Below, piece by piece: positions 35,033 to 44,700 of a DNA stretch of 64,000 nucleotides. Below the pieces are notes generated by a model. It did no database searches. It was not told the origin of the DNA and was given only the letters and a program-made list of their open reading frames with translations. Position 1 is the first letter of the stretch; every line of letters begins with the position of its first letter. Origin of the DNA: Istiophorus platypterus. Lineage: Eukaryota; Chordata; Actinopteri; Istiophoriformes; Istiophoridae. The stretch spans positions 15,619,725 through 15,683,724 of the forward strand of contig CM029112.1 of assembly GCA_016859345.1 (NCBI GenBank), in the 5' to 3' direction. Both the position numbers and the translations under genes were made by a program.

Positions 35033-35368
35033 TTAATACAAGATAAAAAAATAGGTAAAAAAATATAAAAAAAATTTAATATCTTTACATATGTTTATCT
35101 GTAGGTAAAGATATAAATATAATATATATAATATTTGAATATGCAATGACAAATTAATAACCTCTAAAATATAGTCTGCCTTGCAGAAAGGGTTGAACAA
35201 GAGGTGAGATACCTCTGAATACAGTACAACTCACCACCAGACCTCATGGTTGAAGAGCATTCAAATATCAAGAAGATATCAAGTGTTTTTGAGCCATCAG
35301 TGCTGGCAAACATTCATTTGTGATGTAAACTTTCAACAGGATTAGAGTATTAAAATCTGCTACCAAAA

Positions 35369-35434
35369 TACACCGATCAGCCACAACATTAAAATGGTTT
35401 GTGAATAGTTTTAATGTTGTGGCTGATCGGTGTA
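35369..35434. mobile_element. Palindromic Tc1-type terminal-repeat remnant (MITE-like)
   Basis: Two perfect 26-bp inverted arms, 35369-35394 and 35409-35434, around a 14-base loop. The arm (CACCGATCAGCCACAACATT) is the terminal repeat of a fish Tc1-like transposon family. It lies within the socs1 3' UTR and would fold as a 26-bp hairpin in the mRNA. Confidence 0.85.
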
Positions 35435-36017
35435 AATCCTAGTGGTGCTGACGCTTGTGATGGTTTCAATCGTACCTTCCACCGTGCCTCAACATTGCTG
35501 AAAGAGTACTCTGTCAATGTTCTTCTACCATCCACTTTTAAATATTTTTGGACCTCTGGTGGCCACCAAGGGGCAACAACAGATATACTTCCCAGTACAA
35601 CAGTCACAGTCAACCCCATGAGGTCTTTTACCTCTGTAATAACTCCCTTTTTTCTGTAGTTTTCTCTTAATGCAGCATTCTTTAACTTTTTATGCTTCCT
35701 AAATATTAAAAGGTGCTCTGTCCATGTGCAAGTGGAAGTTGAGTCTCTAGAGGCGATGTATGATGAAGTCTCATGCCTGGATCCTGTCCAACTGGATGGC
35801 GTTACCCCTTGGCTGTGGTGATAATGTCTTTTGAGGAACATTGTTGAGCTCTTCAGCTCAAAACAGGGAGCTGATTTGAAATGCAACCATGGAAAAGAAG
35901 TCTCAACCTTCAACACATAATGGATCGTCTTTACCACCCCCTCCAGTTTACTGTTACTTGGTATCGGCCTTCTCGAAAAGGAGAACAATACTATAAAAAG
36001 TTTACATAGAAACATGG

Positions 36018-36800
36018 TTAAAGTTTGTAAGGGAATTCCAACAGGAAGTCCTGAACAACATGGGTGACAGGCAGTTTTGAAACCTGTCCTCCTCCACCAC
36101 ACAGCTCCATTATGCGCTTCCTGCACAGCTCCTGCAGCGTCGGCTCCCATTTTCTGTATGGGATGCTCAGGCTCTTCTTGGGAGAGTTGATATAATGCTC
36201 CAACAGGGCAAAGAGCGACGGGAAGGTGCGCTCGTTGCCGGCCAGTGAGAACTTTTGCCGCTTGTATTCGATTCGTACGCTGACCGGCCCGCTTTTGGCG
36301 TGGTAGGACAGCGTGAAGAAGATGTCTTTCTGCCGACTGTCGCGCACGAGGAAGCTGCCCAAGGGGGCCTCCCGCAGCATGCGGTGGGCGTCCTCCACTC
36401 CCAGAGGGCCCCAGTAGAAACTGCTGCGCTCGAGCTTGGCAGCTGTGTCCGTGATGATCAGGCAGTCCTCCTTGCAGGAGAAGACGGGGAAGTGGGTCAG
36501 GTACACTGAGGGGACGGGTGCCAATCTGGGGTTCGGCTCCGGAACAGCCCGGCGCTGAAGCTGCTCTGACTCTGTGCGGACTGATGATGGCGAGGACAAG
36601 GAGGATGAGAAGGACGCGGGTAACGGGGATGACGAGGATGACGCAGATGACGAGGATGACGCGGATGACGAGGATGACGCGGATGACGCGGATGACGAGG
36701 TTGACGCAGATGATGAGGATGACAAGGATGACGAGGATGACGATGACGAGCTTGACAAGTGAGTCTTGTCATGGCCTTCCACTGTGCTGTCGGCTACCAT
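36018..36800 (-). CDS. socs1: Suppressor of cytokine signalling 1 (SOCS1)
   Basis: 260 residues. SOCS1 is a cytosolic, cytokine-induced protein that inhibits JAK kinases directly and recruits Elongin B/C-Cullin5 for ubiquitination. Residues 15-72 form a Ser/Ala run. The kinase inhibitory region is at about 101-112 (THFPVFSCKED), the extended SH2 helix at about 113-127, and the SH2 domain at about 128-205 with FLVRDSR (Arg153 is the phosphotyrosine-binding Arg). The SOCS box (220-260) has BC-box LQELCRKRI and a Cul5-box KLPVTHVVQDFL. Single-exon coding sequence, as in mammals. I chose MVADS at 36800 rather than an upstream Met at 36848: it aligns with human MVAHN, and a splice acceptor (CCCCTGTAG) lies one base before it. 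The kinase inhibitory region has Pro where mammals have Arg (HFR to HFP). Confidence 0.97.
   Translation of the reverse strand: MVADSTVEGHDKTHLSSSSSSSSSSLSSSSSASTSSSASSASSSSSASSSSSASSSSSPLPASFSSSLSSPSSVRTESEQLQRRAVPEPNPRLAPVPSVYLTHFPVFSCKEDCLIITDTAAKLERSSFYWGPLGVEDAHRMLREAPLGSFLVRDSRQKDIFFTLSYHAKSGPVSVRIEYKRQKFSLAGNERTFPSLFALLEHYINSPKKSLSIPYRKWEPTLQELCRKRIMELCGGGGQVSKLPVTHVVQDFLLEFPYKL
36588..36755 (-). repeat. socs1: Trinucleotide-like tandem repeat coding Ser/Ala in SOCS1
   Basis: On the plus strand this is a run of GAY/GAG/GCG triplets (unit like GACGAGGATGAC). On the coding strand it reads as TCA/TCG/TCC Ser codons with Ala interruptions. It gives about 40 Ser in SOCS1 residues 16-70. 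Antisense frames rich in Asp/Glu are artefacts. Confidence 0.9.
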
Positions 36801-36801
36801 C

Positions 36802-37918
36802 CTACAGGGGAGAGTGGCCCCAAACCCTCTCCCATCTCTAACCACCACACTGTCATCCTGAAATAGACAAAGAAGAAGAGAGGAAGGTTATTATCTTGAA
36901 TACAATCATCATTTTTCCTTTTTAAAACTACTGGCATCGCTCATACAACAGCTTGAACAAAGTTAAGAAAGTTAGGAATCAGACTGTCCTGAAAAGGGAA
37001 AGACAGTGGAAGCGTTGTCTTTCACAATAACACAAAAAAATCTTCAAGACTCAGAAAAGGACCATGTAAGGCCATGGTGCTCTTTTTAGGTAGCTATGTG
37101 TGTAGGTGTGAGTGTGTCTGTGTGTGAAAGTCATTCTAGTTTCCACTGAGCTGTACTTTGTTTGATATGACTGGAATCTAAGGTTTGCCTATAATATAGG
37201 GCTGATTTCAGCCACAGAGGAATTACTGTACACTGTCTGTAGACACACACACACAAACACACACACACACACACACATACACCTACACACACCTACAAAC
37301 AAATGTTTATGGTGCCTAAAAGCTATATTTCTTTATGACTACTGCTATAATGAGTGGAACTGCTATAAAGACTGGAACGACAGACATTATTTACCACCCG
37401 TTCCCTATCTTAATTCACCCATTCCTGTTTAGTCAATGTTAATTTCCTAAAACTACAAGCTTGCTCCGACATTGAGGAAATCTGTGATTACAAAAAGTAA
37501 ATATTAGAAGGGTTAAATCATGACCAGGCCTCATAATTACATGCAGTGGGGATGGAAAGTAATTCAAATTAGACATTAAATACACTAGGACCAGTTTTCA
37601 AGAGTTTCGCATTAGCACATTGTGTTCTTAGAAAAGAAAGGAGAAAAAAAAAAAAGAAAAAAGTTTCACTCTAATCAAACCAAGCTGATGTTAACAGCTG
37701 GACAGGAGAGAGACCCCGTCCACTTTTTGCATGAAGCTAACCCCCGATGCATTTTTGTGCAAACTGAAGCCCTTGCACCCAGAAAAACAACCTGGATCCG
37801 ACGCCACGGCTCAAAGGGCCGATCCTGGTATTTTATTTATTTTTTTTTTTTACCGCTGCATCGGACCAGGAAAACCCCAAACGCTCCGGCCCGGGTCGGC
37901 CGGCGGAGGCGGCCTTAC
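36802..37918 (-). other. socs1: socs1 5' UTR intron (proposed)
   Basis: The minus-strand donor CG/GTAAGG (GT at 37918-37917) and acceptor CCCCTGTAG (AG at 36803-36802) define a 1.1-kb intron ending one base before the start codon, the position known in mammalian SOCS1. It contains a CA microsatellite at 37241-37279. Confidence 0.65.
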
Positions 37919-38320
37919 CGTTTCGCTCTAACGACAGCGGCGTTTTCAAAGATCCGTCTCGCCGTAATCCCAAAGCGGGGGACGCCGCTGCGGGAGCCGC
38001 CGCTGCGGGGTCTCTGGCGGGTAATCCTCGGGCTACGGACGGCGACGGCGACGGCGGAGGGAAAAAGGGGGCGAGTCGCATTTGGCAGCGGGTCGGAAAG
38101 GCGACTCCTCGCAGCTGCTGGCCGTGACTCGCAGCCGTCAAACCGTACTCGCATGTGTGGAGCGTGGTAAACAGGAGCCTCGGCTTTATGCGGCCGCCCC
38201 GGCTCCTCCTCCCCGGCTCCTCCTCCCCGGCTCCGCCGCCCCGGCTCCTCCGCCCGGCTCCTCCTCCCCGGCTCCGCGCTCCCCGCCCGCCGCTTTAGCG
38301 GCAGACGGGCTGTTTCTCTT
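37860..38320. promoter_or_regulatory. socs1: CpG island at socs1 5' end
   Basis: Sharp rise in G+C and CpG (for example GGCGACGGCGACGGCGG and CGCCCCGGCTCC repeats) against AT-rich flanks, spanning proposed exon 1 and the proximal promoter. Confidence 0.75.
37919..38160 (-). other. socs1: socs1 non-coding exon 1 with upstream ORFs (proposed)
   Basis: GC- and CpG-rich sequence ending at a strong donor. It contains two minus-strand ATGs. The one at 38081 gives a 56-codon upstream ORF that ends after splicing at TAG overlapping SOCS1 codons 2-3. The one at 38154 reads in frame into SOCS1. The transcription start is inferred from a TATA-like CATAAAG at 38190-38184 and is uncertain. Confidence 0.5.
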
Positions 38321-38370
38321 AAGCAGAAGCGAAAGTGAAAGTCAGCGCCCTTTCAGTTCGTTTGAAGCCC
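38184..38370 (-). promoter_or_regulatory. socs1: socs1 promoter with ISRE/IRF and STAT-type elements
   Basis: TATA-like CATAAAG at 38190-38184 (minus). Repeated CCCGGCTCC-type GC boxes lie at about 38198-38290. GCGAAAGTGAAAGT at 38329-38342 is a good IRF/ISRE core (GAAA-N2-GAAA). An inverted, weaker copy lies at 38351-38363. TTCGTTTGAA at 38357-38366 is TTC-N4-GAA, the spacing favoured by STAT6. SOCS1 is known to be induced by interferon through IRF/STAT; the sites themselves are read from sequence only. Confidence 0.65.
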
Positions 38371-38379
38371 GTTGGTATT

Positions 38380-38900
38380 GGAGGAATTAAAACAAAACCG
38401 CAAAAGCCACATAACAGCACGACGTTTACAGAAAGACCTTTGCCACATATGAGTCAGGACCCCGCTGAATCTGTGTTCTTGGTAGGATCCTGTTTTTATT
38501 AGAATCGTAGCAAAGGTTTTTTGGTTTTTTTTGGGATGTTTCGTGTTGTGCAAAGCTTCCTCTTCTCTTTCTCTCTGTTTTTTTTTTTTATTTTTTATTA
38601 TTCGGACCGGGGTGGTTTTTTTTTTTTTGTTTTGTTTTTTTGTTTTTTTGTTTTTTACAAAAAGCATGCGAACCTAAACATAGGTGAAATGAAACCAGTC
38701 ATTTCAAAAGATGCGGACGCTTCGTCATGCAGGACGAATTTATCAGATCACCTCCGCGTCTGGTTTTGACTTTAGTCTCTGTTGTCAGTTTTGGCAAAAA
38801 TTTGCCTAAAACAGAAAGGCGCCTGATAAAACGCATTTTTTCGGTCCCTAATCAATCAGTCGAGTATTGGTCTTTGCCCCCATATGTATGAATGAATTAT
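38380..38900. other. socs1 5' flank
   Basis: No gene. Long T-rich low-complexity tracts occur at about 38517-38657. Confidence 0.7.
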
Positions 38901-38901
38901 G

Positions 38902-39110
38902 CATGAATAGCATTCACACAATAACTGTATAATAAGCATAATGCATAATAATCCTATAATAAGCATGAATAGCATTCACACAATAACTGTATAATAAGCA
39001 TAATGCATAATAACCCTATAATAAGCATGAATAGCATTCACACAATAACTGTATAATAAGCATAATGCATAATAACCCTATAATAAGCATGAATAGCGTT
39101 CATGCATAAT
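38902..39110. repeat. 62-bp tandem repeat, about 3.4 copies
   Basis: Units start at 38902, 38964, 39026 and 39088, each beginning CATGAATAGCATTCACACAA and containing TAAGCATAATGCATAATAA. Copies are almost identical. Each unit has ATGCATAAT and CATGAATAG motifs like POU-domain sites. It lies about 0.6 kb upstream of the socs1 promoter. Confidence 0.93.
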
Positions 39111-40540
39111 ATCAGATCACAGAGGTTTACAGTAAATACAGTATATATATATTTTTTTTTTTTTTTTTTTTTATTTAAATCACAGCAGTGCTTTCTCCTT
39201 CTCTTCTCTGTTTGCTAATATTAGTCCCTGCTTCTGCAGAAAAGGGGAGGTTTCAAAGGGCCCTGGCATTGGATATGATTCACTGCAGAGATGTTCATTC
39301 TGTAACATCCTAATAGCGATTTCACCGATTTGACTTTCAACACTTAGTGTCATCTCAGCCACACTGGAGCCGCTCCACTGTGAATCCCTTTAATGAAATA
39401 GTATGTGTTATTAATTCCATTCGGATGATGCATAATAGCATACTTCAGATTCCTCTTTGGCTGTGGTTATGCGGTGGCTATTACAAAAATTTTGAATGAT
39501 CTATTCAATTCTCAGACTGAGGTTTGTTACTTAAGTGTCTACAGTTTCCCATAAGGTCAAGTCAGTCTGCAGTCATACACGGAGGTCTATTTTGATGATT
39601 TTTTAATGAAGTCAAGCAGAACTAGGTTGTACCAGAATGAAGACAGAAAAACACTGGAATTTTTTCAAATCTCACCTCAGCTTCTTCCTTTTTTGTAGTA
39701 TATGTGAAACAGAGTTTTCTTTTGATGCAAAACATATTTCAGAGGAATCTGAAAACACAGATGAATCTTTCCAGACTTGCTGTTGACTTGTAGCTGGATA
39801 GCCGCTGCATACATGGGAATACAGTATCTCTGCTTGTAGTGTGGCTGCACAATGTTTTGGCAAATGATCAAAACCTAGTCAGTGTTGCAAGCCAAATGTT
39901 TCATGAATTGTGAAATAAGTATTTTAAAAGACGATGAGGTAATTACTGGTCTGTGCTAATTATATCTGAACATTTTGACACCACATCCTAGCAGCCCACA
40001 AGAATGACAGTTTGTAGTGCTCACCCACTGCAGTTTATGATCCCATTTGTGTTTCATCATTACACTTCTATTCATAACCTCTTACCAAATGTGTGTTTAT
40101 TTTATGGCATCACAATAGGAATATGGAAAGCGTCATATTTGTGCAGGTGCATTTCTTTTTATTGGTAAAAGATAAAGAGAAATGATAAGTTATGAACAGT
40201 CTCCTATACATGGGCATCACATCTCACTTGAGCGCTAAGCCCTACAGAGAGTTAAGGAAAGACTTGTTGTCAGCTGGTGTTGTTTAAAGAGGCGGAGACA
40301 GACAGTTCTTTCTATCTGACTATGTGATGGTCAGTTTCATTTTATCAGTACAAGTCTGACACAATTAGTACTTAGTTCCTTCAAGGGTATCTAATAGTGC
40401 TTATTTTGCCCACATTGGCTTGGTCTCAGTCTCACGACACAAATGTTCTTCATCAGGTGATCATTTATATGTTTTTGCCCCGCCCCCATGGATAATGATC
40501 AATAATAATTTTCGATATCAGTCTCCTTAAGGAGTTGGTT
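39111..40540. other. Gene-free stretch
   Basis: A poly-T run at 39151-39172. Otherwise I see no coding, RNA or repeat feature. Confidence 0.6.
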
Positions 40541-40545
40541 TCATA

Positions 40546-40608
40546 CATCAATCAGCGTATGCAACATTAAAACCATTTATTGATTTTAATGTTGTGGCTG
40601 GTGGATGT
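40546..40608. mobile_element. Degenerate copy of the Tc1-type palindrome
   Basis: CAACATTAAAA (40562-40572) and TTTTAATGTTG (40584-40594) are inverted arms, flanked by decayed versions of the ATCAGCC...GGCTG terminal repeat seen at 35369-35434. Confidence 0.6.
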
Positions 40609-41698
40609 TTTTCTTTGTTGGAACAACTTTATTGTTGTTATTTTTGTTTTTAAATCAGGAATACCTTTTGACTTGGCAGCAGGATATCGTAATCAATGAG
40701 TTTCTAAAACTGAGTCTTTTAAATCAACACCTATAACACATATCAGTGTGTATTTTGTGGGTGGCTTTGAGGATTTGCTGATAGCTGGAGTGTGGTCTAA
40801 TCTATTTTCACTGTAACTTGAGTTCAATGTTATGTTTCCATGCCCAGTTTGACTATGCGGAATGAAGTCACTTCAGTGCAGACTGAATCAAGTATGGCGG
40901 GAGACAGAGAGACGGGTAGAGGGAATGAGGACAATGTTAACTGCTCTGGGTGCAAGGTATGAAAAGGGCCTATGTTGTTGGGTTAGTTATGGGTTAAATG
41001 GTTTAGCTTAATTATACACTCACACTATAGCAACACTGGATGTCTGCCACTGCTGCCTCTGCCTGTGTTTTATGTCCATCTGGCATTTCTTACATGCACT
41101 GCAGATATGTTCTAAATCACTATCCTTTCATACTGTGCAAGGCAGTTTGAAACGGTATACCTCTATGTGTACATGGCTCTTGTGTGCATACTATTATGCA
41201 CTCTGTTTATTTTCATAAGCATATGCATTTCCATGAGTTTCATTTCTGTGAAACAGGGAGAGAGCAAAGAGACTGTAACGCAGCAACCCTAAATGCATGC
41301 CTGTTGGGTCTAATTACAGATCCTTGCAGAGCATTGAGGGCCGCTGTGTCCATGTGAGAATCCAGAAGTCCATTTGTTACACATTAAAAAAATTAGCATT
41401 CACATGCTGTAGAAATGATCTGAGAATAGTTTTATATATTAAAATATATTTATCTGTGTAGCCTTATAGTATTTTGGTAGCTACTGCTTATTGTTTTTCT
41501 CTTTGCTTTTGCATGAGGGTGTGCAGTGTAACATGGTTCATTGATGGATGACAGATGGATAAAAAGTGCAGAGCAAGGAAAATCCATTTTTGCTGTTTTT
41601 AGTCCAGCAAGAACACAAGTAGAAAACCATATGAGCGGTTTTCAAGTCTGTCTTGACTTTTTTAATGTTGCATGCATAGTCCTGCAGAACACACTCAC

Positions 41699-41740
41699 AC
41701 GTGACAGCTGATTATCACCGGTGATAATCAGCTGTCACGT
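41699..41740. repeat. Perfect 42-bp palindrome
   Basis: ACGTGACAGCTGATTATCAC plus C on the left is followed with no spacer by its exact reverse complement. The centre is CACCGGTG. Confidence 0.95.
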
Positions 41741-44700
41741 TAGAAAATGAAGCCTCGTTGAACATGTCATGGCATATGTACTCTGGCAGTCTCTACAGGA
41801 GGGATTAGCTGCCAGAGCTGTTATGTTGTTGCTTTTCACCTTTAACTTCTAGGGTCTGCTGAGATATTCTTAACTACTAAAGCTGCAAAATATCAGCTTG
41901 TAGAGTAGACCTGCAATTTCCAGCTAATAACAGATTAGATAGTGTTTCATAAAGTTTACCTGTTACACCTATAAATAATACAGACAGACATTAGTTAATG
42001 AACAGGGCCTGTGGTGTCTGTGGGTGTATCCTCCCAAAGTGTGGCTTTGGGTGTTACGCTGAACTTTTGCATCCCTAAGGTATTTTGTTATTGTGGCAGT
42101 CTGTCTCACTTCTCCCGTCTCCAAAGAAACGTCTGCAACTCCTCATCTGAGAAATAGAAACTGCTTGAAATGTTATTCAAAACCTAAAATCTCTTTTCAT
42201 GTTATCTGGCCTTGTTAACCTTTGTTAGCGGTGACCTAGAGAGTTACAGGGAAATTTTGTGTGTTTGTTATCATTTACTCTTACATTGTATAATTTCTGA
42301 TAATTTCCTTCTTCCCTTTGGCTATTACCCGCCATGCTGCTGGCGATGATTATTTGCTTATCCACTTTTAGCCCCCCCCCCCCAGTTTTCTCTGCTGTCT
42401 AACAAAGATTGCTTCATTTTCATTTGTTGTTTCATTTGCTATTTTAAAAGCTTTTGCTAAACTTCACTGGTATTACAGTAAGAGCGACCTAAGCTCCCCC
42501 CTCTCTAGGCCACATGCAAGTAATGAAGCCTTGCTCAATGGCAGAATACACTTTCAGTATGATGTCAGTCTGAAACAGTTGCGACTGTTGCAACGACAAT
42601 AGCAAGACATAAGATAATAAAAGAAAATTAATTTGTCTTATGAACGAGATTAAAAAAGCAACACTCGGAAAGTTTGGTGAGGAAGGTTTTGACATTGTCT
42701 TGCATTCTGCTGCAAAAATGGGGGAGGTGCACTGCTTCTTTTGCTGTTGTAAATGCTTTATGTACCTTTCTTTTTGGATGTAACGAAACCATGACCAACA
42801 CCTAAGTCTCATGAAGGAGTTAATAATTATTCATTTTTCTCCAATTCTCCAGCCTCTTTGTCAAGCAGTGCAAAACCTTTCCTGACTGCCGTAAAGACAT
42901 TAATTATAAACTCAGCCAGATGATCCAACAAAGGCAGTTTCTTCTCCACGCTGAATGTTACATGAACAGAGGGAGGACGAGGAACTAGGCAGCATCTAAC
43001 TCATTTCTAATCTGAGTAATTGTGATCCAGTAGTTCCTCTGTCAAAAAATTTGTTAGCTGGGATGAAAGTGGAAGTAGAGCTGGACAGAAATGAGAAGCT
43101 GCACGTTTCTGTGAATCCCTACCACTTATGATAAGGAGGTTCTAGAAGTTCACCGGGGCATTTAATACTTTCTAATTAACAAAGCAGAAACCACTATCAA
43201 ATAAACTTGCCATATCTCTTTTGCTATCTAGATTATATGAACGCATAATAACTGAACTCTGAACTAAAGGTAATTCTGCTAAATGTGAAAGTAAAAATGT
43301 CTTCTTTGAATTCCAGATATTTACAGTCAGCCTTTCCAAGTTACCACTAGCCAATAAGTTCCTGTAGACACAATAGATTCCCGTAATTCCTCTTAACAGG
43401 AAAACCTTGGTATAAAACATTTATTCTTAGGAAACCTTCTCAGTCTGTTGTTTTTTAAATATTAATCTACAGATAATATACACAGTTTTCATACTTAATT
43501 TCTTCTTTTCTACCCAAACCCTGTTCAGTTTTTGCTTTTTCTGGACTTCTCAGCTTAAAATAGATGATTTTTAAATCAGATACTCATCCTGCATTATATA
43601 AGAACAAAAAATATTTCAAGATTTTGAAAATGATTCGCTCGAAAACACTATCATTGGGCTCTCATTTGTTCAACCTGTTGGTCCCTCATTCAAGCGACCG
43701 GGGGGGGGTCATCTTTGTTTTCTGTGTACTCAAAAAAAGCCCTTTTATTGGTGTCTCTCCATTCAATGGCAGCAGACTGGTGCAGAATTGCTCCAGAGTC
43801 CTGCTCAAGGTCTTATCATTTAATCACAGCTCCCTAATTCACCTAATCATTTTTAAGCAATGCAATACAATAGCTCCTCACTTGAGATAAAGAAGTCATT
43901 AAACCTGCAAAACATTTTATCACAGGTTTAACTGAAGAGCCAGAGTGGCTCTGTGAAACCGGTGTTACAGCTGTACTGATGACGTCTAGCTCTCAGATCA
44001 TGATCTGAGGCCTCTGATGAAATCACTTCTGGAGAATCAAACAGCCATATCTGGAGCTCTGACACAGAGTTTCAATGCATCTGCATCAGCTTCCTGGCAA
44101 GGTCCAAGACTAACCTCTCGACAAATCAGGGGATATCAGAATCTCATTGTACAATCTGGTGTTTGCTAGACAGGCACATGAAACAGCCTTTACAAATGGT
44201 AAAGAAAATTTAATATTGATTATTGAAACATTATTGAAAGTGAACAACTCTGGGCCTATGGAAGAGCCATACTGATCACCATGTCCGGGTGATTGTTATC
44301 ATTCACATCAGCACTGAGAGAGAAATCGCACAGAACGCCTTTAGAGGAAAGAAGTGTCTTATAATGTAAATGGCAGTTCCTTAAATAATTCATCTGTGTT
44401 GCAGCTTTTCAGGATTTTTAAAACGCACTGATAGGAAAGTGATATGCATTAATCGTGTGAGCTTGAGTCATGGTGTCCTTAACACCAGTGAAAGAGTCAA
44501 TTCTACTTTTTATCTCCTAAAACCAGTTGAGGATATATTCAGGTGGGTTTCTCACCAAGGCCAGTCAGGCTTTGGAGTTTTCAAGACACAGTTTGAATAC
44601 TTGAATTCAATTTAGTAAATAATTAACATAAATCAAGTGGGTCTGATGTAGATTTATTGCAACAAATCGAGGAGGTCCTAGGGAGCGTCCAAACCAAAAC

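Larger units (their letters stand above)
35010..36017 (-). other. socs1: socs1 3' UTR (proposed)
   Basis: Non-coding by expectation. The distal 150 bases are strongly AU-rich with UAAAUA/AUUUA-type motifs, as in unstable cytokine-feedback mRNAs. It includes a transposon-derived hairpin (35369-35434) and CTCF-like motifs (35554-35575). A 253-codon minus frame overlaps this region and the end of socs1 in another frame; I regard it as chance. Confidence 0.6.

Noticed and set aside
35389..36150. 253-codon minus-strand frame overlapping the end of socs1
   Set aside because: It overlaps the SOCS1 SOCS box in another frame and then runs through the proposed 3' UTR and its transposon hairpin. No family resemblance; best read as a chance frame.
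36518..36841. Asp/Glu-rich and Met/Thr-rich plus-strand frames
   Set aside because: Antisense translations of the SOCS1 Ser repeat.
36801..36848. Upstream Met giving a 276-residue SOCS1
   Set aside because: The extra 16 codons lie on the intron side of the acceptor CCCCTGTAG, and the family start MVA aligns with Met at 36800.
37622..38170. 182-codon plus-strand frame across the GC-rich region
   Set aside because: It is antisense to the socs1 5' exon and intron, and GC-rich DNA has few stops. It contains low-complexity Lys, Phe and Arg/Pro stretches and no known domain.
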